DNA of 5,993 bases from an uncultured Eubacteriales bacterium (GTDB lineage Bacteria; Bacillota_A; Clostridia; Christensenellales; Aristaeellaceae): the NCBI GenBank assembly GCA_900321945.1, contig ONXY01000100.1, forward strand, positions 1-5,993, given 5' to 3'. A program made the translations under genes and the position numbers. The notes under the pieces are model-generated. The model had not been told where the DNA came from. It made no database searches and was given only the letters and a program-made list of their open reading frames with translations. This document shows positions 1 through 5,705 of this stretch, in pieces. How positions within the stretch are numbered: the first letter of the stretch is position 1; each line of letters opens with the position of its first letter.

Positions 1-573
1 CAGACATTCGGAAGGATTGTCTCCCATGGCCTCGTTGACCACGTCCCAGCAGTAGATCACTCCGGGAAACTCCGTCTCAAAATGCGTGATCACCTGGGTG
101 ATGTAGCTTTCCATCCGGGCCAGCAGCACCTCCCGGGAGGCGACGGGCTTCGCGCTGTCGTAGCCCTCGTGAAAGAACCAGTCCAGCATATAGGCGTCCC
201 AGGTCAGCACATGGCCGCGGACGCCGACGCCGTTCTCCCGCGCCCAGGAGATCATCTGATCCGCCAGGGCGTAGTTCATCCTGGGCATGCCGTCTTCGCT
301 CCGCTGGCTCGCGCGCTGGTCCAGCAGGGAGTAGGCCTTGGTTTCGTTGGTGCAGGTGGTCGTATTGAACTGGGAGGAGAGCAGATCCAGATACGCCCGA
401 TTCCTCAGCTGATCCGGGCTGAGGCAGACGCCGATCCTGAACCCCGCGGCGGAGGCCAGATCCTTCAGCGGCGGATCGTAGGATTCCGGAGCGCGGGCGC
501 TGACTTCCGCCCCCGCGGAAAACAGGGACAGGCTCAGCAGCAGGGAAAGCAGAAGACAGAGCGGGATTTTCAT
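1..573 (-). CDS. Secreted GH10 endo-1,4-beta-xylanase-like glycoside hydrolase, N-terminal part (3' end outside window)
   Basis: This enzyme probably hydrolyses internal beta-1,4 bonds of xylan outside the cell. Only the first 191 codons are present; the frame stays open to the window edge. Residues 1-22 form a signal peptide (MKIPL, a Leu/Ser-rich core, then SAGA). The GH10 barrel follows: a TNETK segment at 75-79 (position of the family's ENxxK strand), VRGHVLTWD at 118-126 (family VRGHTLVWH), DWFF at 131-134, and WDVVNEA at 176-182, in which Glu181 is the expected general acid/base. The nucleophile Glu would lie in the missing half. Two usual subsite residues differ: Thr75 for Glu and Asp126 for the His of the WH motif. 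The start is ATG at 571-573, preceded by AAGGAGG at 583-589. Family membership is near certain; the exact polysaccharide is inferred. It is divergent from the gene at 888, and no convincing promoter of its own was found. Confidence 0.93.
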   Translation of the reverse strand, partial: MKIPLCLLLSLLLSLSLFSAGAEVSARAPESYDPPLKDLASAAGFRIGVCLSPDQLRNRAYLDLLSSQFNTTTCTNETKAYSLLDQRASQRSEDGMPRMNYALADQMISWARENGVGVRGHVLTWDAYMLDWFFHEGYDSAKPVASREVLLARMESYITQVITHFETEFPGVIYCWDVVNEAMGDNPSECL

Positions 574-582
574 GCGGAACGT

Positions 583-589
583 CCTCCTT
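583..589 (-). promoter_or_regulatory. Ribosome binding site of the GH10 gene
   Basis: On the minus strand AAGGAGG lies 9 bases upstream of the ATG at 573. It is a full anti-16S match and fixes the xylanase start, which is also where the signal peptide begins. Confidence 0.85.
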
Positions 590-785
590 CACGGGGAAAT
601 CAGTCAGAACAATTCTACGGAAGAAGCGCGTTATCCTTCTTTCGCATTCCGGGCGGAACGGCCCCGGAAAACCGCCGGAGGCCCGGATCCGGTGCGCTTC
701 CGGGCGGCGGCGGGGACGGGCGGGAAAAACAAAAAAGCACAAAATGAGAAAACATATAAAAAGCATGAAATGAGGAAAGACCCGC

Positions 786-813
786 TTGCATTTTTATCCG
801 ATCCGGGTATAAT
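786..813 (+). promoter_or_regulatory. Sigma-70/SigA-type promoter for the gene at 888
   Basis: A perfect -10 hexamer TATAAT lies at 808-813. The best -35 is TTGCAT at 786-791, spacing 16, only a 3/6 match. The upstream 725-780 stretch is A-rich in otherwise G+C-rich DNA and could act as an UP element that compensates for the weak -35. Transcription would start near 820, giving a leader of roughly 68 bases that contains the 855-872 palindrome. Confidence 0.65.
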
Positions 814-854
814 ACTGCGACGGCCGGGTAACCGAATTTCTCCGGCAAAAGAAT

Positions 855-872
855 TCATGGAGCGCTCCATGA
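855..872. repeat. 18-bp perfect palindrome TCATGGAGCGCTCCATGA in the 5' leader
   Basis: Both halves (TCATGGAGC / GCTCCATGA) are exactly complementary with no spacer. The palindrome sits about 40 bases downstream of the TATAAT box and ends 2-3 bases before the ribosome binding site of the gene at 888. As DNA it could be a repressor operator. As RNA it could fold into a short hairpin beside the ribosome binding site. No regulator in the window identifies it. Confidence 0.6.
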
Positions 873-887
873 GGAAAGAGGTAGAAA

Positions 888-1418
888 ATGAAGAAACTCT
901 CTGCTGCCGTGCTGGCTCTGTGCCTGCTGTTCTCCGTCGCCCTGGCGGAGTCTCCGGTGGTCGTGAACTGGGCCGACACCTTTGAGCCCGCGATCGCGGC
1001 CGCGAACGTCGAAGGCCAGTTCTGGACCCTCAATCAGGTCGCCGTCAAGTTCTGGCTGCCCGCCATGCTTCAGTCCGTGGAACTGAGCGACGAAGACGTG
1101 GCCAACGGCTATCTCGCGTATTTCGCCGACGAGAAGGGCGAAGCCGCCGTGGCGGTCACGTACGCCAACGCTGAAGGCGCTTCCGTCGAGGAGTATGCCG
1201 ACTATCTGAAGACCGCCGACGGCGTCGCCGAGGTGGAACTCTGCGTCGTGAACGGCCTGCCCGCCGTGACCTACAAGATGCCCGGAAACGATTCCGCAAA
1301 CATCACCTTCGCCACCCAGGCGGGCTACCTGCTGGAGATCACCATGGCTCCCCTGTCCGTGGAGAACGCGGATATGGTCTGGGGCGCCGTCGCCGCCTCC
1401 ATCCAGGCTGCCGAATAA
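888..1418 (+). CDS. Small, highly acidic secreted protein of unknown function
   Basis: I do not recognise a characterised family. The 176-aa product starts with a classic signal peptide (MKK, hydrophobic core 4-17, cleavage expected after ALA at 18-20) with no lipobox cysteine. The mature part of about 156 residues contains 23 Asp/Glu, only 4 Lys, and no Arg or His. It has a single Cys (119), no membrane segment, no cell-wall anchor and no repeat. It appears to be one alternating alpha/beta domain: a long amphipathic start, strands around 74-92, a helix around 99-109, strands around 114-132 and 139-153, and a C-terminal helix around 160-174. A PsbP/Mog1-like fold is possible but is only an impression. 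The start is ATG at 888, preceded by an AAAGAGGT-type ribosome binding site at about 875-882. The gene is monocistronic, between its own promoter and a strong terminator. Its role is unknown; proximity to a xylanase does not prove a link. Confidence 0.85.
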   Translation: MKKLSAAVLALCLLFSVALAESPVVVNWADTFEPAIAAANVEGQFWTLNQVAVKFWLPAMLQSVELSDEDVANGYLAYFADEKGEAAVAVTYANAEGASVEEYADYLKTADGVAEVELCVVNGLPAVTYKMPGNDSANITFATQAGYLLEITMAPLSVENADMVWGAVAASIQAAE

Positions 1419-1445
1419 TCAGCGCACAGCGAACGGAACAAACCG

Positions 1446-1474
1446 GCGCGGTCCCCTGCGGACCGCGCTTTTTT
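1446..1474 (+). terminator. Rho-independent terminator of the acidic secreted protein gene
   Basis: The stem is GCGCGGTCC (1446-1454) paired with GGACCGCGC (1460-1468), 9 perfect base pairs with a 5-base loop, followed at once by six T (1469-1474). It lies 27 bases after the stop codon at 1416-1418. Confidence 0.93.
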
Positions 1475-1490
1475 CATGCCCTCCGGCGGA

Positions 1491-1527
1491 GACGAAACTC
1501 CCCGGCGGCATGCGGGCCGCCGGGGAG
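1491..1527 (-). terminator. Probable terminator at the 3' end of the ABC importer operon
   Basis: Read on the minus strand, CTCCCCGGCGG (1527-1517) pairs perfectly with CCGCCGGGGAG (1508-1498): 11 base pairs, 8-base loop. It is followed by TTTCGTC. The stem is very strong but the T tract is short. It begins about 24 bases after the permease stop codon and faces the 1446-1474 terminator. Confidence 0.75.
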
Positions 1528-1551
1528 CCTGCTTCGGAGAAACCGTACGCG

Positions 1552-3210
1552 TCAGACGCTGAGGCTTCTGCGCCCGGTCACCTTGAAGAAGATCAGGAGA
1601 GAAATGACGGAGGTGAAGGTCAGCACAGTGGAATAGGCCGCCGCGTTGCCGAAGCAGTCCCGGATCACCTCCGTATAGACCGAAACCGTCAGCGTCTGCG
1701 TGGAGGCCCGGTACAGCATGATCGAGGAGGAAAGCTCGCTGATGACCGTAACCCAGCTCATGATCGCGCCCGCGATTACGCCCGGCATCATCATGGGCAC
1801 CATGATCTCCCCGAAGCACCTCATTTCCGAGGCGCCCAGGGAAACGGACGCCTCCTCGATGCTCGGGCTGATCTGTCCCACGATGGCTGTCGCCGAACGG
1901 ATCGTATAGGGCATACGCCGTACCGTCAGCGCGACGATAATGATCGCGGCTGTTCCGGTCAGCGCCAGCGGCGGCTTCGCGAAGGCGTACAGGAAAGCAA
2001 TGCCCAGCACGCTTCCGGGAATGATGTAGGGCAACATGGTCAGCGTGTCCACCGTACCGGTCAGAACGGAACGCTTGCGTACGGACAGATAGGAAATCAG
2101 CGTGCCGATCACAACGACGATCACGATGGCGCACAGCCCGTACAGATAGGTGTTGGGGATGACGAGCGGGTTCTTGGAAAAAATGGTCTCATAGTTCACA
2201 AGACTCAGCTGGTTTGTGAACATGCCGGGCGTGGATTCCTTCAGGAAGGAGGTTATGATGACCGTCACCTGCGGCAGCATGCCCAGCAGCACCACGCCGT
2301 AAACGAAGACATGGCAGAGCACGCGGGGGAGAGGCCGGACCTCCCGGGGCTGCATGGGCTTCAGCGCGCTCATCGAATAGCTGTGCTTCCGGGCGATCCA
2401 GCGCTGCAGGAAGAAGAACACGAGCGTGATGAAAAGAATGATTACGCACAGCGCCGCGGCGAAGTAATTGTCGTTGGTGACCTCGCCCATAAACTGGTTG
2501 TACAGCACGACAGGGAATGTCCGGTAGCCTTCCCCGATCAGCATCGGCGTTCCGAAATCGGAGAAGACCCGCATGAACACCAGCAGGGAGGAGGCGAGCA
2601 CGGTGGGCAGCACCAGCGGGAGAATGATGCCCGCGACCCGCTGGAAATTGGTGGCGCCCAGGCTTTCGGCCGCCTCGTTCAGGGAATTGTCCAGGTTTTC
2701 AAGCGCCCCGCACACATACATGTAGACCAGGGGGAAGGACTGCAGGGAGAACACCAGCACAATCCCCGCAAACCCGTAAATACCGGGAAGCTGAACGCCG
2801 AAAAGGCGGTTCAGGAAGCCGGTGATAATGCCGTTGCGGCCCAGGAGCTGGATCCAGGCGTACGCGCCGATGAACGGCGGGGACAGGTAGGATACGACAA
2901 TCAGAATGTTCAGCGCGCGGCTTCCGCGGATTTTCACCTGCCGGGTAACGTAGGCCATCAGAAGACCCAGAACGGCGGCAATCAGCGTCGCGACCACCGT
3001 GACCCTGAAGGAATTAAGCAGCGTGTTCGTATAGTACTTGCGCGTAAAAAAACGCGTGAAGTTCTCGAATGTCAGCAGATTGGTCTTCGGGTCCAGAACC
3101 GAACGGTAGAGAATGAGGATCAGGGGATATACAACGAAGATCAGGAAGAGCGCCAGCAGGATCAGCGTCAGCGCGGTCCAGACCGGAGCGGTTCTTTTCC
3201 GGGAACTCAT
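1552..3210 (-). CDS. Fused (double) permease of an FbpB/AfuB-type ABC importer
   Basis: This 552-aa inner-membrane protein forms the channel of the importer. It is a tandem fusion of two MetI-like permease domains, as in FbpB/AfuB/SfuB systems, so one chain supplies both halves. I see about 12 hydrophobic segments, roughly at 12-36, 66-88, 99-123, 145-168, 195-215, 250-268, 298-322, 354-376, 390-412, 418-432, 470-492 and 525-544. A charged loop (about 270-297) links the halves. Each half has an EAA loop that docks on the ATPase: EAAESLGA at 179-186 and EEASVSLGA at 452-460, both ending in a hydrophobic stretch with Pro. The ATG at 3210 overlaps the ATPase stop as ATGA and has its own AGGAGG at 3218-3223, so translation is probably coupled. 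It is the last gene of the operon. Family assignment is firm; the substrate is not shown. Confidence 0.93.
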   Translation of the reverse strand: MSSRKRTAPVWTALTLILLALFLIFVVYPLILILYRSVLDPKTNLLTFENFTRFFTRKYYTNTLLNSFRVTVVATLIAAVLGLLMAYVTRQVKIRGSRALNILIVVSYLSPPFIGAYAWIQLLGRNGIITGFLNRLFGVQLPGIYGFAGIVLVFSLQSFPLVYMYVCGALENLDNSLNEAAESLGATNFQRVAGIILPLVLPTVLASSLLVFMRVFSDFGTPMLIGEGYRTFPVVLYNQFMGEVTNDNYFAAALCVIILFITLVFFFLQRWIARKHSYSMSALKPMQPREVRPLPRVLCHVFVYGVVLLGMLPQVTVIITSFLKESTPGMFTNQLSLVNYETIFSKNPLVIPNTYLYGLCAIVIVVVIGTLISYLSVRKRSVLTGTVDTLTMLPYIIPGSVLGIAFLYAFAKPPLALTGTAAIIIVALTVRRMPYTIRSATAIVGQISPSIEEASVSLGASEMRCFGEIMVPMMMPGVIAGAIMSWVTVISELSSSIMLYRASTQTLTVSVYTEVIRDCFGNAAAYSTVLTFTSVISLLIFFKVTGRRSLSV

Positions 3211-4292
3211 GCCTGCACCTCCTCCCCGATCAGCGCGGCGCGGCTCTCCCGGTCAAAGACGTTGATCTTTTCAGCGACGAGCTGAAGAGATACTTTGGTT
3301 CCGTCCGGAATGATATCCGAGAGCTCCGACGGGAGGATGACCTCAACTTCCTTTTCAGAACCGATATCCATGAAATAATGCGTGCTGGTCCCCAGAAACA
3401 CCGAGGACCGGACCTCGGCGGGAATGCCGGGCTCCTCCGGGGACCGGATCAGGATTTCCTCCGGGCGGGCCGCGACCGTGACCGAGCGCTTTGCTCCCTT
3501 CCTCAGCCCGGGAACCGCGGTCCGGTAGCCGCAGCCGAAATCCAGCGTACCGTCCGCCGCGTCCGCGGAGAGGAAATTAGTCAGACCGATAAAACCCGCG
3601 ACGAACTCGTTGGCGGGGCGCTGATAAACGCGCTTGGGCGTGTCGATCTGCTGAATGACGCCATCGTGCATGACCGCCAGACGGTCGGAAACGGCAAGAG
3701 CTTCCTCCTGGTCGTGGGTGACGTAGACGGTGGTGATGCCGATCTGATGCTGGATCCGCTTGATTACGTTGCGCATTTCCACGCGCAGCTTGGCGTCCAG
3801 ATTGGACAGCGGCTCGTCCATCAGCAGAACGTCCGGCTCGATTACAATGGCGCGCGCCAGCGCGACCCGCTGCTGCTGACCGCCGGAGAGCTGCGCCGGC
3901 ATGCGTTCCGCGTACTGGCTGATTCTGACCATTTCCAGAATCCTGTCCGCCCGGCGCCGGCGTTCCTCCCGGGGGATTTTGCGGGTTTTGAGTCCGTAGG
4001 CGACGTTGTCGCGCACGTTCATGTGGGGAAAGACCGCGTAGTTCTGGAAAACCATGCCCATATTGCGGCGGTTCGTGGGGATCTGATTGATTACCCTGCC
4101 GTCGACCCGGATTTCGCCGCCCTCGATCGTGTTAAACCCGATGATCATGCGAAGCAGCGTCGTCTTCCCGCAGCCGGAGGGCCCCAGCAGCGTGAAGAAC
4201 TCGCCGGGCCGGATATTCAGGGAAAGTCCGTTTATGACGGTGTGATCCCCGTAACGTTTGATTACGTTGTCGACTTCAATGGCTACTCCCAT
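3207..4292 (-). CDS. ABC importer ATPase, FbpC/PotA-like
   Basis: This cytoplasmic subunit hydrolyses ATP to drive the fused permease. With ATG at 4292 it has 361 aa. All nucleotide-binding motifs are intact: Walker A GPSGCGKT (37-44), Q-loop Gln83 (VFQNYAVFPH), signature LSGGQQQR (135-142), Walker B VLLMDE (155-160), D-loop SNLDAKLR, and H-loop His193 (VTHDQEEAL). The segment from about 235 to 345 is a TOBE-like C-terminal domain typical of the iron/polyamine/sugar importer ATPases. An in-frame TTG at 4310 would add six residues, but it lies inside the purine-rich AGAAGG ribosome binding site that serves the ATG, so the shorter form is preferred. The 3' end overlaps the permease by 4 bases. 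Upstream, a terminator separates it from the binding-protein gene, so its expression probably depends on read-through. Confidence 0.95.
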   Translation of the reverse strand: MGVAIEVDNVIKRYGDHTVINGLSLNIRPGEFFTLLGPSGCGKTTLLRMIIGFNTIEGGEIRVDGRVINQIPTNRRNMGMVFQNYAVFPHMNVRDNVAYGLKTRKIPREERRRRADRILEMVRISQYAERMPAQLSGGQQQRVALARAIVIEPDVLLMDEPLSNLDAKLRVEMRNVIKRIQHQIGITTVYVTHDQEEALAVSDRLAVMHDGVIQQIDTPKRVYQRPANEFVAGFIGLTNFLSADAADGTLDFGCGYRTAVPGLRKGAKRSVTVAARPEEILIRSPEEPGIPAEVRSSVFLGTSTHYFMDIGSEKEVEVILPSELSDIIPDGTKVSLQLVAEKINVFDRESRAALIGEEVQA

Positions 4293-4299
4293 GCCGATT

Positions 4300-4305
4300 C
4301 CTTCT
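4300..4305 (-). promoter_or_regulatory. Ribosome binding site that decides the ATPase start
   Basis: AGAAGG on the minus strand is 7 bases from the ATG at 4292. The alternative TTG at 4308-4310 lies directly upstream of this site and has only a weakly purine-rich region (GGGAAAAGG at about 4326-4334) some way upstream of it, so ATG at 4292 is the better start. Confidence 0.7.
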
Positions 4306-4361
4306 TTCAATACATGTAATCAGCCTTTTCCCATCGCCGGGAAAGGGCCGGGCCGCCTTTC

Positions 4362-4394
4362 AAAAACAGGGATCTGCGGAGCAGATCCCTGTTG
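4362..4394 (-). terminator. Intercistronic terminator/attenuator between the binding-protein and ATPase genes
   Basis: Read on the minus strand, AACAGGGATCTGC pairs perfectly with GCAGATCCCTGTT (13 base pairs, 3-base loop TCC). The T run complementary to 4362-4366 overlaps the foot of the stem and is then broken by G. It begins 16 bases after the binding-protein stop and ends about 70 bases before the ATPase start. The plus-strand flank lacks a T run, so it acts in the operon's direction. I see no clear promoter after it, so it probably works as a partial terminator that raises binding-protein output over the transporter subunits. Confidence 0.85.
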
Positions 4395-4409
4395 CTTTCG
4401 GGGTAAGGA

Positions 4410-5432
4410 TTACTCGGTCATCATTTCCACGTGTTCGATATACTTCGCGACGATCTCGGGCTTGTGCTCGGCCACGTAGCTCTCCGTGTAGCCGGGAACC
4501 AGAACGATCTGATCGTTCGGGATCATCTTCGCGTTGACCGGAACGCCGGCGCGCAGGGGGCGCAGATTGAGCTCGGCCGCGACCGCGCTCTGCACCTTCT
4601 CGGACAGGACGTAGTCGACGAATTTCTTCGCCGCGTCCATATGCGGGGCGTTCTTAACGATCTGCACGCTCTGGGGAGAGAAGACGACGCCTTCCTTCGC
4701 GTAGACGACCTTCACCGGATACTCGCCCACGGCTTCCAGCTCGACGCAGGGATCCTCATAGCTGAGGCCGACCCAGTATTCGCCGGAGGCCACTCCGTTG
4801 TACACCTGCGAGGAGGAGGAGGCCACCTTGCCGTTCAGGTTCGTGAGGAAGCCGTCGATGAAGTCCCAGGCCTTATCGCTCATCGGATCGCCTTCTCCCA
4901 TGCCGTACAGCATGCCGAGCAGGCTGATGAACGCGGAGGAGGAGTTGGCCGGGTCGGCCGCGATGATATGATCCTTCAGCGCCGGCTGGAGCAGATCGGC
5001 ATAGCCTTCGACCGTAACGCCGGCCTCAGCCAGCTTTTCCGTGTTCACGATGAGAACGTTGGGCTCCGCGAAAGCGCCGGAGAAGGGACTGGAGCCGTCG
5101 TTCCGGAAGTCTTCCATCATGGCGTCGTTCTCGGAGGAGACGTACACCTCGAACATGTCGCGGTTTGCGGAGAGCATGGCCTCGCCAGCCGCCCAGTGCA
5201 CGTCCACCGTCACGTTGCCGCTCTCAACTTCGGCCTTGATGCGCTGATTCACCTCGCCGGTGGAGCCTGTGACGATTTCAACGGAGATGCCCGTTTCCTG
5301 CTCAAACGCCGGAATGACGATGTTGTTCAGCCGTTCATTGCGCGCCGTATAGATGACCAGATCCGCGGCGAAGGCCGACGCGCAGCCGAGCGTCAGCGCG
5401 AGCGCCAGAACAATACAAAAAAACCTTTTCAT
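4410..5432 (-). CDS. Extracellular solute-binding protein of the ABC importer (FbpA/AfuA type)
   Basis: This 340-aa protein would capture the substrate outside the membrane and deliver it to the permease. Residues 1-22 are a signal peptide (MKRFF, Leu/Ala core, ASAFA). The mature chain opens with DLVIYTARNE (24-33) and contains TGSTGEVNQRIKAE (55-68), matching the AfuA/FbpA cluster of binding proteins; length is normal for it. The Tyr-Tyr pair and N-terminal His that hold ferric iron in classic FbpA are not seen. The equivalent region reads GEYWVGLSYEDP (217-228), so iron is not assured; anions such as phosphorylated compounds are bound by relatives. The start is ATG at 5432 with AAGGAGG 7 bases upstream. 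The frame stays open to 5912, but that extension lacks a ribosome binding site and would bury the signal peptide. Cys17 sits in LTLGC, a poor lipobox, so anchoring is uncertain. It is first in the operon, with its own promoter and terminator. Confidence 0.92.
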   Translation of the reverse strand: MKRFFCIVLALALTLGCASAFAADLVIYTARNERLNNIVIPAFEQETGISVEIVTGSTGEVNQRIKAEVESGNVTVDVHWAAGEAMLSANRDMFEVYVSSENDAMMEDFRNDGSSPFSGAFAEPNVLIVNTEKLAEAGVTVEGYADLLQPALKDHIIAADPANSSSAFISLLGMLYGMGEGDPMSDKAWDFIDGFLTNLNGKVASSSSQVYNGVASGEYWVGLSYEDPCVELEAVGEYPVKVVYAKEGVVFSPQSVQIVKNAPHMDAAKKFVDYVLSEKVQSAVAAELNLRPLRAGVPVNAKMIPNDQIVLVPGYTESYVAEHKPEIVAKYIEHVEMMTE

Positions 5433-5439
5433 ATGGGAC

Positions 5440-5446
5440 CCTCCTT
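5440..5446 (-). promoter_or_regulatory. Ribosome binding site that decides the binding-protein start
   Basis: AAGGAGG on the minus strand lies 7 bases before ATG 5432 and sits within the upstream extension of the open frame. It places the start at the signal peptide and rules out the longer reading. Confidence 0.9.
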
Positions 5447-5486
5447 CTGTAATTGCGCGGCATCTGCGGCCGCTTATGTTAATGAC

Positions 5487-5515
5487 AGTATAACGTCCGG
5501 ACGGTAAAAAGTCAA
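5487..5515 (-). promoter_or_regulatory. Sigma-70/SigA-type promoter of the ABC importer operon
   Basis: On the minus strand TTGACT (complement of 5510-5515) is followed after exactly 17 bases by TATACT (complement of 5487-5492), each a 5/6 match. Transcription would start near 5480, leaving a leader of about 48 bases. The spacer carries the palindrome CGTCCGGACG (5494-5503), a possible operator. No Fur-box-like sequence is evident. Confidence 0.82.
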
Positions 5516-5555
5516 GCTCGGAAAATGAAACAGACGGGCGCCCGGGCGGCCGCGA

Positions 5556-5583
5556 TTGACATCCGGGCGCTTCCGGATATAAT
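5556..5583 (+). promoter_or_regulatory. Exact-consensus sigma-70/SigA promoter for the phosphatase gene
   Basis: TTGACA (5556-5561) and TATAAT (5578-5583) are both perfect, with a 16-base spacer. The inverted repeat ATCCGG-6-CCGGAT (5561-5578) fills the spacer and touches both hexamers. Transcription should start near 5590, giving a leader of about 115 bases. It is divergent from the importer promoter; the -35 boxes are about 40 bases apart. Confidence 0.85.
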
Positions 5584-5637
5584 AGAGCCGCGGGCCGGTC
5601 AGGACGGGAGGCCCGGGGGGAACGGAAACGCCGTCCG

Positions 5638-5657
5638 GTCCCGGAAGATTCCGGGAC
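5638..5657 (+). repeat. Perfect 20-bp inverted repeat in the leader of the phosphatase gene
   Basis: GTCCCGGAA (5638-5646) and TTCCGGGAC (5649-5657) are exact complements around GA. There is no T run after it, so it is not an intrinsic terminator. It lies about 48 bases after the predicted transcript start and about 48 before the ATG, and may be an RNA hairpin or a protein-binding site. Confidence 0.6.
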
Positions 5658-5705
5658 GGAAAGGCCGGCGGTTCCGCTATTCGGACAAGGGCAGAGGGTG
5701 CCGGA

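Larger units (their letters stand above)
574..887. other. Divergent intergenic region between the GH10 gene and the acidic secreted protein gene
   Basis: These 314 bases hold no gene I can support. From left to right they contain the GH10 ribosome binding site (583-589); a G+C-rich block at about 645-720 with imperfect inverted repeats (661-667 with 675-682, and 681-687 with 699-705); a sharply A-rich tract at about 725-780; the plus-strand promoter (786-813); a palindrome (855-872); and the ribosome binding site of the next gene (about 875-882). A minus-strand promoter for the xylanase was sought. TATTAT (complement of 809-814) and TAGAAT (complement of 612-617) are -10-like, but neither has a good -35 partner. 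Confidence 0.7.

Noticed and set aside
82..747. Plus-strand open frame opposite the GH10 gene
   Set aside because: It is antisense to a gene with clear GH10 catalytic motifs.
770..879. Direct repeat ATGAGGAAAGA at 770-780 and 869-879
   Set aside because: Only 11 purine-rich bases are shared, the second copy overlaps the ribosome binding site region, and the flanks differ; chance is sufficient.
572..985. Plus-strand open frame spanning the intergenic region and the start of the secreted protein gene
   Set aside because: It runs out of frame through the signal peptide of the gene at 888 and through promoter and palindrome sequence; no ribosome binding site supports it.
1510..3285. 591-codon plus-strand open frame opposite the permease
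   Set aside because: It lies antisense to a clear 12-helix permease. Its translation is low-complexity, rich in Arg/Gln/His/Asp, with no family motif; it is a by-product of G+C-rich codon use.
3378..4319. Plus-strand open frame opposite the ATPase
   Set aside because: It is antisense to an ATPase with every motif intact, has no ribosome binding site of note and no recognisable domain.
5466..5473. GCGGCCGC palindrome in the importer leader
   Set aside because: Short G+C-only palindromes are expected in this composition; nothing else marks it as functional.
4431..5507. 358-codon plus-strand open frame opposite the binding protein
   Set aside because: It mirrors the binding-protein codons, and its composition is unlike a real protein.
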